NCBI GenBank assembly: GCA_045541535.1
Contig: JAZQJG010000035.1
Coordinates: forward strand, 1-28,816
Source of the DNA: Firm-08 sp045541535
Lineage (GTDB): Bacteria; Bacillota; Clostridia; Oscillospirales; QAKW01
Reading direction: 5' to 3'
DNA length: 28,816 bases
Part shown: piece after piece, positions 22,547-28,816 of the stretch
How the letters are laid out: each line of letters opens with the position of its first letter
How positions within the stretch are numbered: the first letter of the stretch is position 1
Program-made: the position numbers and the translations under genes
The notes under the pieces: model-generated
What the model was told of the DNA's origin: nothing
Seen by the model: the letters and a program-made list of their open reading frames with translations, nothing else
The model's database searches: none

Positions 22547-23101
22547 ATGAACAACATAGCCGCATACCGTAAAGCACTGGGCCTCACTCAGGGAGAAGTT
22601 ACCGCCGCCCTGCGGGAATATGACCGCCGTATCGACAACAGCATGGTCAGCCGTTTTGAAAATGAGCTCTGTTATCCTACGCCGCTGGTAATGCGCTGCC
22701 TCTGCAATCTTTTCAACTGCGTACCGGAGGAACTCTACGGCGTGACCGAGCAGCAGTATATTGTGGAAATCATACAGGCAAACGCTCCGGCTGAGCCCGA
22801 AAGTTTTGACGTTACGGAGCTGGTCAACTGCCTTGGATATGGCCGCCGAAACGCGGTCAGCCGTTTTGAGCTGTCCTGTCTGCTGGATATGTCAGACCGG
22901 AAAATACGAAAGCTGGTAGAGGAAGCCCGAAACTGCGGCTATGTGATCATATCCCTTGGAACCCACGGCGGGTACTATTTGACCGACAACGTTGACGAAA
23001 TCCACGCCTATTATCTACAGGAACAGGCGCGGGCCACTTCCATTCTCCGCCGCCTGCGGAAACCCCGGCAAATCCTCAGAGAAGCGGGCCGAAGCGTCTG
23101 A
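22547..23101 (+). CDS. XRE regulator with C-terminal winged-helix-like domain
   Basis: 184 residues. Residues about 1-65 are an XRE HTH (YRKALGLTQGEVTAALREYD ... SMVSRFENELCYPTPLVMRC). After a linker, residues about 100-155 (SRFELSCLLDMSDRKIRKLV, then EEARNCGYVIIS, GGYYLTDNVDEI) form a winged helix of the kind found in phage replication or regulatory proteins. AAAGGA precedes the ATG. It may regulate the later part of the early operon or help replication initiation; I cannot tell which. Confidence 0.82.
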   Translation: MNNIAAYRKALGLTQGEVTAALREYDRRIDNSMVSRFENELCYPTPLVMRCLCNLFNCVPEELYGVTEQQYIVEIIQANAPAEPESFDVTELVNCLGYGRRNAVSRFELSCLLDMSDRKIRKLVEEARNCGYVIISLGTHGGYYLTDNVDEIHAYYLQEQARATSILRRLRKPRQILREAGRSV

Positions 23102-23113
23102 AAGGAGCAAAGA

Positions 23114-23401
23114 ATGAAAATAAAAGAGAGAGTTGCCGCCGCCGCCAAAGCCTTCCGAACCGGGCAGGTGACGAATCGCCTTACGGTGGGCATAGAAGTC
23201 AAGCGGTGCAGCGAATGTGAAAGCGTTGCACCAAAATGCACAGAGTGCGCCATATACCGCAGTTATATGGCAATACTCGATTTACCAGACTGTAACGACT
23301 GCGCCGTAGAAAAAGACTGCTCAATGAAAGTTGGGCCCGGGGAATTTCCCCGAATAAATTGTTATCATCACAAGCCGATGAACGAGGAGGCCAACGGATG
23401 A
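23114..23401 (+). CDS. Cysteine-rich protein
   Basis: 95 residues with several CxxC-type pairs (KRCSECESVAPKCTECAIY, then DCNDCAVEKDC and a late Cys-His-His). Strong AAAGGAG upstream. Probably zinc-binding. The stop overlaps the next start (ATGA). Unknown function. Confidence 0.75.
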   Translation: MKIKERVAAAAKAFRTGQVTNRLTVGIEVKRCSECESVAPKCTECAIYRSYMAILDLPDCNDCAVEKDCSMKVGPGEFPRINCYHHKPMNEEANG

Positions 23402-23982
23402 AAATTAAGAGCCTTGCGGGCCTTATCAACAAAAGTAAAAAGCTGGTGCTGCTGGATATCGAAAACAGCGGCACACAATGGGCCGGGGACGGCGTAGCCC
23501 TCTACTCTCTCAGCGGCCTGCCGAAAATGAATTGTATGGAATGTTTCAGAATGATGGACATCCCGGAAGCAAAGTCCGCCGACATCGACACCCGCGCCCA
23601 GATCATGCCCGATAAATGGGCACCGTACACCCTGCCCCTTGATGATACACAGGGCCTTCAGGAGATTTTACCCACAGACGAAATCTTCAGCTATAAGGGC
23701 TACGCCCTGCACCCCTTTTCAACCCGTGACGGCGCTACATATTTGATACAGACCAAATATCTCAAGCCCCTTGAAAACGCCGACGGGCTCAGCTTTTGGC
23801 TGGCAAAGCCGGGCAGCTTTCGCTTTGTCGTAGCATATGACGGCCTTTTCCCCGCGGCCTTGCTGCCGCCTCTCTTTGATACACAAGGGAATATTGCGAG
23901 CTATCTTTCCGCACTGGCCACAAAGCTGAAATATACAAGCCCGTGGAGCAATGAGCCGGAAGAGCGGGAGGAGACAACATGA
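23398..23982 (+). CDS. Hypothetical protein
   Basis: 194 residues from ATG 23398, overlapping the previous stop, with GGAGG upstream. The sequence (SLAGLINKSKKLVLLDIENS ... WAGDGVALYSLSGLPKMN) resembles proteins of unknown function found in clostridial phage early regions. Mixed alpha-beta; no catalytic motif seen. Confidence 0.75.
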   Translation: MKIKSLAGLINKSKKLVLLDIENSGTQWAGDGVALYSLSGLPKMNCMECFRMMDIPEAKSADIDTRAQIMPDKWAPYTLPLDDTQGLQEILPTDEIFSYKGYALHPFSTRDGATYLIQTKYLKPLENADGLSFWLAKPGSFRFVVAYDGLFPAALLPPLFDTQGNIASYLSALATKLKYTSPWSNEPEEREETT

Positions 23983-24173
23983 GCGGGCCAGATCGTACCA
24001 TGTACAAGCGGCTTTGTGCCGACTGTGCCGACAAGCTGGGCCGCCTCAGCTACTCCCTCAGCGAAATAAACGAGAGCGGCGATAAAATCACCGTTTGCCA
24101 GTTATGCGAAAACCGGGGCTACTTTTCGACATATATCGTGTACTCAAAACTCAGTGAGCGGGAGGATTTATGA
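23979..24173 (+). CDS. Small zinc-ribbon-like protein
   Basis: 64 residues. LCADCADKLG and VCQLCENRGYFSTYIVY provide two CxxC pairs about 35 residues apart. The start overlaps the previous stop and the stop overlaps the methyltransferase start, so it is translationally coupled to both. Resembles the small protein encoded at 27327 in its CxxC spacing (CPRC, CDMC). Confidence 0.72.
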   Translation: MSGPDRTMYKRLCADCADKLGRLSYSLSEINESGDKITVCQLCENRGYFSTYIVYSKLSEREDL

Positions 24174-24841
24174 ACATAGCCTACAACATGGACTGCATGG
24201 AGTATATGCGGCTTTGCCCTGACGGGGCCTTTGATTTGGCCATTGTTGACCCTGTTTATGGGGACGTGGGCAAGGGCGGATATATGCGGAACAAAAGCAG
24301 CGGCGGCGTCGCAGTCCACAAGAAATACAACGCCGCCCTTTGGCAACAGCCCAAAACTGGCCCGGAATATTTCCAAGAGCTTTTCAGAGTTTCCAAAAAT
24401 CAGATTATTTTCGGTGCTAATTATTTCCCCGCTGAGATCGGCAAGCCCTCACAAGGCTGGATAATATGGGACAAATGCCACCCGGAGGGCCTGAAATTTG
24501 CAGACTGTGAAATAGCTTTTTCGAGCTTTGATACAGCCGCCCGGATATTCAAATATAAGTGGAACGGCATGCTGCAAGAAAACATGAGCAACAAGGAGAA
24601 CCGCATCCACCCCACACAAAAGCCCGTGGCCCTGTATTCGTGGCTTTTGCAGAAATACGCGAAACCGGGGGACAAGATCCTTGATACTCACCTTGGGAGC
24701 GGGAGCAGCCGCATAGCTGCATATGATCTGGGCTTTGACTTTGTAGGCCTTGAGATAGACGTGGATTATTTCAAGGCTCAGGAGGCCCGGTATCTCAACC
24801 ACATAGCACAGGGAAATTTGTTTATTGACAATCCCACATAA
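24170..24841 (+). CDS. DNA methyltransferase, class beta, altered motif IV
   Basis: 223 residues. Motif order IV then I identifies a beta-class amino-methyltransferase (N6-adenine or N4-cytosine). Motif IV reads AIVDPVYG with Asp27, where the family normally has DPPY or similar. WDKCHPEGLKFADCEIAFSS, RIHPTQKPVALY and motif I ILDTHLGSGSS (about residues 170-180) are normal for phage enzymes of this type. It may protect phage DNA from restriction. The second Pro of the catalytic tetrad is Val, which could weaken or alter activity. No endonuclease partner is visible, so it is an orphan. Confidence 0.88.
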   Translation: MNIAYNMDCMEYMRLCPDGAFDLAIVDPVYGDVGKGGYMRNKSSGGVAVHKKYNAALWQQPKTGPEYFQELFRVSKNQIIFGANYFPAEIGKPSQGWIIWDKCHPEGLKFADCEIAFSSFDTAARIFKYKWNGMLQENMSNKENRIHPTQKPVALYSWLLQKYAKPGDKILDTHLGSGSSRIAAYDLGFDFVGLEIDVDYFKAQEARYLNHIAQGNLFIDNPT

Positions 24842-24864
24842 GCCCGCCGTGAGCGGGCACATAT

Positions 24865-24938
24865 ACCGGCGTGGTGTAATGGCAGCACTTCAGGCTTTGA
24901 CCCTGACAGTGTGGGATCGTAACCCGCCGCCGGTGCCA
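24865..24938 (+). tRNA. tRNA-Gln (anticodon TTG)
   Basis: 74 bases fold into a full cloverleaf. Perfect 7-bp acceptor stem ACCGGCG/CGCCGGT, D arm GTGT-AATGGCA-GCAC, 5-bp anticodon stem TCAGG/CCTGA with loop CTTTGAC (anticodon 24897-24899), 4-base variable loop, T stem GTGGG/CCCGC, discriminator G and encoded CCA. The T loop is ATCGTAA, so positions 54 and 58 are A and T instead of the usual T and A. It sits between the methyltransferase and ASCH genes and decodes CAA/CAG. Confidence 0.85.
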
Positions 24939-24970
24939 GAGAATTATTATTTTATAGAAAGGAGAAAGAA

Positions 24971-25567
24971 ATGAAAGCGGTAATGTTATCCATTCGCCCT
25001 GAGTGGTGTGAGAAAATTGCTCTTGGCTTTAAGACAATAGAGGTACGAAAGAGCAAGCCGAAGTTGGAAACGCCGTTCAAGTGTTATATCTACTGCACAA
25101 AAGATAAGCATGGGCATTTGTACCGCAATGATACAGGGAATTGCAGAGAAATACCGCTGCTTTATATCAAGCATAATGCAACGAGCCTTGTGCCAAAAGG
25201 TTACATTAACGGCAAAGTTATAGGCGAGTTTGTATGTGATGCTATTTTACCAATATCAGTAAGCTATTCAGACCCAAGCAACAGAATTGCATTAAGGGAA
25301 TTTCCGTTCACCTGTCTTACTGACAAGCAAATCATGGACTATCTTAGCAACGGCAAAACAGGCTACTGTTGGCACATACCCGGTCTTGTTATTTACGACA
25401 AGCCAAAGGAACTGAGGGAATTTTTCAAACCCTGTATACATGGCGCGGAAGATATTTCTTGCTTTGAGTGCGAAAAATCCGGCTATTCGCAAGACATGAA
25501 AATCACCTGTTATAACCGCATGGAGCGGGCCCCTCAAAGCTGGTGCTATGTGGAGGGAAAATCATGA
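24971..25567 (+). CDS. ASCH-domain protein
   Basis: 198 residues with AAAGGAG upstream. The start MLSIRPEWCEKIALGFKTIE and VRKSKPKLETPFKCYIYCTK are typical of phage ASCH proteins (PUA-like fold, thought to bind RNA). The C-terminal 45 residues have several cysteines (CIHGAEDISCFECEKSGY), possibly a zinc site. More AT-rich than its neighbours, suggesting a separate origin. It follows the tRNA gene, but a link to tRNA or translation is inference only. Confidence 0.85.
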   Translation: MKAVMLSIRPEWCEKIALGFKTIEVRKSKPKLETPFKCYIYCTKDKHGHLYRNDTGNCREIPLLYIKHNATSLVPKGYINGKVIGEFVCDAILPISVSYSDPSNRIALREFPFTCLTDKQIMDYLSNGKTGYCWHIPGLVIYDKPKELREFFKPCIHGAEDISCFECEKSGYSQDMKITCYNRMERAPQSWCYVEGKS

Positions 25568-25764
25568 AAATAAACGACAAACTTACAATTTCAATCGGAG
25601 AGACCGCCGAACTAATGGGGCTTTCACGGGTTACAGTTAATAAGCTGATAGAACGCCCTGATTTTCCCTCGTTCAAAATCGGCAAAAGAATTCTAATCTC
25701 CCGCGCCGGTCTTGAGGCGTGGATAGCAGCACAAGTGGAGGAACAACATGGGCCGACACTATGA
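25564..25764 (+). CDS. Excisionase-family HTH protein
   Basis: 66 residues from the ATG overlapping the ASCH stop. ISIGETAELMGLSRVTVNKL, then FKIGKRILISRAGLEAWI, is the MerR/HTH_17 winged-helix of excisionase-family proteins. It could be the recombination directionality factor for the serine integrase or a small regulator; those factors for serine integrases are very diverse, so this stays open. Confidence 0.82.
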   Translation: MKINDKLTISIGETAELMGLSRVTVNKLIERPDFPSFKIGKRILISRAGLEAWIAAQVEEQHGPTL

Positions 25765-25960
25765 GAGCAGCGAGGCGGTTTGTCCCTTTTACAAGGCAGA
25801 GGACAGAAACATTATTTATTGTGAGGGCGTACAGGCCAACAGCAGCATCCACAACGCCTTCCCCGGCACCGCCGCGCCGTGGAAAGATGAATATTGCTGC
25901 AGTACGACAGGCTGGCAGCGCTGCATGATCGCCAAAATGTTGTGGCAAAAATACGAATGA
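25748..25960 (+). CDS. Small cysteine-containing protein
   Basis: 70 residues. CPFYKAEDRNIIYCEGVQ and WKDEYCCSTTGWQRCMIAKM resemble a small conserved phage protein found just upstream of replication genes in clostridial phages, with Cys residues likely binding zinc. It starts inside the previous gene with GTGGAGGAAC upstream. Confidence 0.78.
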   Translation: MGRHYESSEAVCPFYKAEDRNIIYCEGVQANSSIHNAFPGTAAPWKDEYCCSTTGWQRCMIAKMLWQKYE

Positions 25961-25975
25961 ACTGAGGTGGAGTAT

Positions 25976-26710
25976 ATGAAAGTCAAAAAGCGCATATTCG
26001 CCGGGACAACCTGTGACCAGATCATATACTCCACCGCCAACGGCAAGCCCAAGGGCCGGGCCCGGCTACGTTTCAAAAATGAGGCTGAGCGGGCCGAGCA
26101 CCGGCGCATGATCGCCCGCCGCCACCATGCGGCGTTAATAAACGCCAATTTCACGCCCGCCGGGTACTACTGCACATTTACCTTCAGCGCGGAAAACGAA
26201 GTACATAATATGGACGATGCCCGCCGGGAGCGGGCCAATTTTCGCCGCCGCCTACTATATAAATGTAAAAATGCAAAAATCAGCATCTACATAGGCCGGG
26301 GCAAATCCACCCACCGCATACATTTTCATGCCTTCATTGAGGGCATGGACAAGGCCGACATTGAAAAGGCGTGGACAGGCGGCGGCGTTATCCAGATCAG
26401 CAAGCTCCGGCGAAACAACAAAAACGCCTTCGGTATGGACGTGGGCACGGACTTTACCGCCGTTGCAAATTACTGCTTTGACCACTGGACAGCGGAGCAG
26501 GGCGGCCACTACTATTCACGCACCAACAATTTTGAAATGCCCGAAGAAGAAGCAGCCAAAGAGTGCCGCCGTGAGTACAGTCCAGAGCATCCGCCTATTG
26601 CGCCCAAGGGCTACACATATGTTTCCGCCTATGTGACGCCTTACGGCTACGCCGCGTATCATTATGTAAAACTCCCCGAAAAACATAAATACGAGAAAAG
26701 ACAGACTTGA
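25976..26710 (+). CDS. HUH-type replication initiator (rolling-circle Rep)
   Basis: 244 residues from ATG 25976 with GAGGTGG upstream. Motif order fits HUH endonucleases: motif 1 GYYCTFTFS, motif 2 HFH at residues 116-118 (RIHFHAFIEG) binding the metal, and motif 3 with Tyr166 (VANYCFDHW) as the nicking residue. It would nick one strand at an origin and start rolling-circle-type replication, as P2 gpA does for a tailed phage. I see no helicase, primase, polymerase or loader, so the host would supply these. The N-terminus is strongly basic. Confidence 0.85.
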   Translation: MKVKKRIFAGTTCDQIIYSTANGKPKGRARLRFKNEAERAEHRRMIARRHHAALINANFTPAGYYCTFTFSAENEVHNMDDARRERANFRRRLLYKCKNAKISIYIGRGKSTHRIHFHAFIEGMDKADIEKAWTGGGVIQISKLRRNNKNAFGMDVGTDFTAVANYCFDHWTAEQGGHYYSRTNNFEMPEEEAAKECRREYSPEHPPIAPKGYTYVSAYVTPYGYAAYHYVKLPEKHKYEKRQT

Positions 26711-26712
26711 CC

Positions 26713-26727
26713 GGGCCGCGCCCGGTT
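26713..26727 (+). other. GC hairpin after rep
   Basis: CCGGGC-CGC-GCCCGG, 6-bp perfect stem, 3 bp after the rep stop. The following TTGGGTT is a weak U tract. It could be a weak terminator or part of the Rep origin; nothing shows which. Confidence 0.4.
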
Positions 26728-26778
26728 GGGTTAAGCCTTGTATATGTGTAAAGTTGCAGAACGAAAGGAAGTGAACAG

Positions 26779-27207
26779 ATGAAAAAAGCAAAGGCCAGTT
26801 TAACACCGGCTCTCCGCTCATTCGTTGAGTGGCAGTTGGAGCATTACCATGAGGCCCGGCGGCAGCTCAACGAATATGAGCGGGATATGATGCCGTCAAA
26901 CACACCGAACTACTCTCTTTCTTCTTCCGGTCATTCAGGGGAAAGCCGCCCAACCGAGAATGTCAGTTTTAAGCTTTTGAGCGATCAGTACATACAGCAG
27001 TCGATCAGGACGGTCAACGCCATTGAAAGAGTACTCAATAAGTTGGGGCCGGATGATACTAAGCTTATCACTCTTGTTTTCTGGCAGAGCAGCCATAACG
27101 TAAGCGGCGCGGCCCTTGCCCTGCACATGGCACCGGCCACGGCGTACAGGAAGATCAACGCCGTGCTTAATGCCATAGCTCAAGAGCTGGGCTATGTGTC
27201 CATTTGA
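26779..27207 (+). CDS. ArpU/RinA-type late transcription regulator
   Basis: 142 residues with AAAGGAAGTG upstream. The C-terminal part (AIERVLNKLGPDDTKLITLV, then FWQSSHNVSGAALALHMAPA and TAYRKINAVLNAIA) is the sigma-70-region-4-like helix-turn-helix of the ArpU/RinA group, proteins that activate late genes in Firmicutes phages. It is the last early gene, directly before the late control region and the packaging genes, as in those phages. Confidence 0.85.
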   Translation: MKKAKASLTPALRSFVEWQLEHYHEARRQLNEYERDMMPSNTPNYSLSSSGHSGESRPTENVSFKLLSDQYIQQSIRTVNAIERVLNKLGPDDTKLITLVFWQSSHNVSGAALALHMAPATAYRKINAVLNAIAQELGYVSI

Positions 27208-27212
27208 AAAAA

Positions 27213-27271
27213 TGAGAAAAACGTGAGAAAAAACAGCCCATTTTCTGTGTTATTCTGCTATCGTGTAAAAT
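27213..27271 (+). promoter_or_regulatory. Candidate late promoter with activator sites
   Basis: Two TGAGAAAAA direct repeats (27213 and 27224) are 11 bp apart, one helical turn. They lie about 20 bp upstream of a weak -35-like TTCTGT and a -10-like TAAAAT (27266-27271). The poor -35 fits an activator-dependent promoter for the regulator encoded just upstream. Confidence 0.5.
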
Positions 27272-27278
27272 CACGGAC

Positions 27279-27318
27279 AGCAGACGGCCACAACGCGGGC
27301 CCGTCTGCTTTGCCTTTT
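27279..27318 (+). terminator. Intrinsic terminator between early and late genes
   Basis: A 9-bp perfect stem (27279-27287 AGCAGACGG with 27301-27309) is followed by TTGCCTTTTT. It starts only 8 bases after the candidate late -10 box, so it would also stop transcripts from that promoter unless overridden. Confidence 0.7.
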
Positions 27319-27326
27319 TATGTGCT

Positions 27327-27662
27327 ATGAAAAATTCAAAGCGTGAAGAATACAGGCGGCTTTGCCCGCGTTGCCGGGATGCCTACATACAAGCGGGCTA
27401 CAATGTGCGCCATATCTGGACGGACTACAAAGACAACTGCGATATGTGCCACGCCGGAGCGTGGCTGTATGCCATATCAGAGAGGCGGCCCGATGAAAGA
27501 ATACGCGAGGAAACTGTACAGCTCAAAGGCGTGGAAAAAGACCCGCGCCGCATACGCAAAAAGCCGGGGCGGCCTGTGCGAAAGATGCCTGACAAAAGGG
27601 CTTATCATTCCGGGGGAAATCGTTCACCATCGGCGGCACATCACCGCCGGAAACGTGGATAA
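27327..27662 (+). CDS. Small cysteine-containing protein overlapping the HNH gene
   Basis: 111 residues. The first ~50 (REEYRRLCPRCRDAYIQAGY ... DNCDMCHAGAW) carry two CxxC pairs as in other small proteins of this phage. The rest is basic and lies out of frame over the first half of the HNH gene (170 bp overlap), which is unusual. The N-terminal part is probably real; the C-terminal extension may result from a lost stop or frameshift. The ribosome binding site is weak. Confidence 0.5.
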   Translation: MKNSKREEYRRLCPRCRDAYIQAGYNVRHIWTDYKDNCDMCHAGAWLYAISERRPDERIREETVQLKGVEKDPRRIRKKPGRPVRKMPDKRAYHSGGNRSPSAAHHRRKRG

Positions 27663-27825
27663 ACCGGAGATCACATTGAGCTGGGACAACTTACAGCTTG
27701 TGTGCCGGGAGTGTCACGCTGAAATTCATGAGCGGGATATACACGGCGGCGAAAAAAGTAAGAAAAAACGCTATATCGTCAGCGCGGACGGGAAAGTCAC
27801 CGCTACGGAGGCCCCCCCTATTTAG
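27493..27825 (+). CDS. HNH endonuclease
   Basis: 110 residues from ATG 27493. Motifs: CERC, then EIVHHRRHI with the catalytic His pair, a conserved Asn in WDNLQLVC, and CRECHAEIH. The length and sequence match the small HNH proteins encoded immediately before terS in HK97-type cos phages, where they take part with TerL in DNA cleavage. The lysine-rich C-terminus (GGEKSKKKRYIVSADGK) is ordinary for this group. Confidence 0.92.
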   Translation: MKEYARKLYSSKAWKKTRAAYAKSRGGLCERCLTKGLIIPGEIVHHRRHITAGNVDKPEITLSWDNLQLVCRECHAEIHERDIHGGEKSKKKRYIVSADGKVTATEAPPI

Positions 27826-27904
27826 GGATTTTGGGGCCTCTCGGGCCACCGGTGTGGGGGCCATTAGGAATTCCTCTCCGCGTGCGCGCAACCGGGGTGT
27901 AAAC
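27806..27904. other. Structured gap between HNH and terS, candidate cos site
   Basis: The 79-bp non-coding stretch 27826-27904 and the end of the HNH gene hold many symmetric elements: GAGGCCCC (27808-27815) / GGGGCCTC (27833-27840) enclosing CCCT/AGGG (27816-27819 / 27824-27827), CACCGGTG (27847-27854) and AGGAATTCCT (27866-27875). Such a gap is exceptional in this packed genome and lies where cos sites are found next to HNH-terS modules. Confidence 0.45.
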
Positions 27905-28246
27905 ATGGGGAAAAAAAGCAAAAAAACCAGAATAGCCGAAAGATACGCGGAAGTATCTGGAATGTTCAAAAGTTTACCGGAAAATCAATTCAAGCTCATT
28001 GAGCCGCAGATCAAGGACGAAGCATTTTTGAAAATCTCCCTTGAGGATATGCGAGAGGCCATCAACTCCGGCGGCTACACTGACAGCTACAAAAACGGCG
28101 CAGAACAGAACGGCGAACAGGTCAGCGCTCTTTTGCAGGCTTACAACCAGACTGAAAAACGCTATGCAGACCTGATAGAAAAACTTTTTGCAAAGCTGCC
28201 TGCAAAGAGCGGGCCGGGGAAGCTGGACAGTTTCCTCAACGACTAA
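27905..28246 (+). CDS. terS: Terminase small subunit, complete copy
   Basis: 113 residues from ATG 27905 (MGKKSKKTRIAERYAEVSGM), preceded by GGGGTG. It gives the true N-terminus missing from the copy at base 1. A longer open frame extends upstream to 27698 through the HNH region but lacks a better start. See the entry at 1-312 for function. Confidence 0.78.
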   Translation: MGKKSKKTRIAERYAEVSGMFKSLPENQFKLIEPQIKDEAFLKISLEDMREAINSGGYTDSYKNGAEQNGEQVSALLQAYNQTEKRYADLIEKLFAKLPAKSGPGKLDSFLND

Positions 28247-28258
28247 GCCGGGGCGGCA

Positions 28259-28816
28259 ATGGAAAATTATATTTACGCATATTACCAGCAAATTCAGGAC
28301 GGGACGGTAATCGTTGGCCGCTGGATCAGGCTGGTTTTTGAATACCTGATAAAAGGCCTTGAAAACAAAAAATTTTTCTTTGACCAGAAAAAGGCCAACA
28401 AAGCTATCAAGTTTATTGAAAATTTCTGTCATCACAGTGAAGGCCGCAACGACCTTCTGAAACTTGAGCTATGGCAAAAGGCCATTGTATCAGCCATATT
28501 CGGCATTGTGGACGAAAACGGCGTGAGACAATTCAGGGAAATTCTGATAATCGTTTCCCGCAAGCAGGGCAAAAGCCTTTTAGCCTCTGCAATCGCGGAT
28601 TACTGCATTTATGCGGATGGAGAGTATGGCGCGAGGATTTTTTGTGTAGCGCCGAAACTGGATCAGGCTGATATCATTTACTCCGCGATCTGGCAGACAA
28701 TAGCCTCCGAGCCTGATCTGGCCGAAATGACCAAACGTCGAAAGTCTGATTATTACGTTGAGGCCACCAACTCCACCGTCAAGAAAATAGCCTTCAATGC
28801 CAAAAAATCAGACGGC
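28259..28816 (+). CDS. terL: Terminase large subunit, 3'-truncated second copy
   Basis: 186 codons up to the window end, including the Walker A motif (SRKQGKS here, ARKQGKS in the first copy). Protein differences from the first copy are few and conservative (for example Phe to Tyr near residue 6, Leu to Ile, Glu to Asp). The rest of the nucleotide differences are silent. Confidence 0.9.
   Translation, partial: MENYIYAYYQQIQDGTVIVGRWIRLVFEYLIKGLENKKFFFDQKKANKAIKFIENFCHHSEGRNDLLKLELWQKAIVSAIFGIVDENGVRQFREILIIVSRKQGKSLLASAIADYCIYADGEYGARIFCVAPKLDQADIIYSAIWQTIASEPDLAEMTKRRKSDYYVEATNSTVKKIAFNAKKSDG

Noticed and set aside
24865..24938. Suppressor tRNA indicating stop-codon recoding
   Set aside because: The anticodon is TTG, which reads normal Gln codons; genes end at ordinary TAA, TGA and TAG stops with no in-frame stop in core genes.

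Overview
This window is essentially one complete genome unit (about 27.9 kb) of a temperate, long-tailed siphovirus (Caudoviricetes, HK97-type head). The last 882 bases run back into the terminase genes that open the window, so the molecule is circular, circularly permuted or head-to-tail repeated. The two copies of that overlap are only about 94% identical. The host is probably a Gram-positive gut Clostridia bacterium of the Oscillospiraceae/Ruminococcaceae type. I infer this from the style of the head, tail, lysis and regulatory proteins, the strong AAAGGAG ribosome binding sites, the ArpU/RinA-like late regulator, and double-hairpin repeats of a kind I recall from Faecalibacterium-like genomes. 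No database search was possible.

Layout on the + strand. Positions 1-5788 hold packaging and head genes: small and large terminase, portal, prohead protease, major capsid protein, a repeat-bearing small protein, and connector and head-closure proteins. Positions 5775-14369 hold the tail: gp10-like protein, tail terminator-like protein, phi13-type major tail protein, a gpG/gpGT chaperone pair with a clear -1 frameshift site, tape measure, a tail hub with a very glycine-rich C-terminus, and a fibre with a duplicated module. Positions 14366-16122 hold three tiny genes and the lysis cassette, closed by a strong terminator. A 48-bp interrupted palindrome at 16165-16212 is the best attP candidate.

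The - strand lysogeny block (16231-19682) carries a large serine recombinase, a membrane-anchored HTH-like protein, a membrane-anchored HIRAN-domain protein and a CI-like repressor. Two small + genes (19084-19408) sit inside it. The repressor faces a Cro-like gene across a control region with a near-ideal promoter and a set of TTGCA-N3-GTTAAC operators.

From 19925 to 27207 a compact + strand early operon follows. It holds many small proteins (several cysteine-rich), an XRE regulator, a DNA methyltransferase with an altered catalytic motif, a tRNA-Gln(UUG), an ASCH protein, an excisionase-like HTH protein, an HUH rolling-circle-type Rep (the only replication protein I can see) and an ArpU/RinA-like regulator. 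A late control region, an HNH nuclease and a structured 79-bp gap (candidate cos) lead back to the terminase genes.

The most unusual signals are a directional 7-mer, GAGCGGG, counted by eye about 27 times on + and never on - even across the - strand genes (Chi-like); palindromic double-hairpin repeats, two of them translated inside proteins; the operator array; the gpGT frameshift element; two perfect 13-bp terminator-like hairpins inside structural genes; and the HUH-Rep-only replication module.
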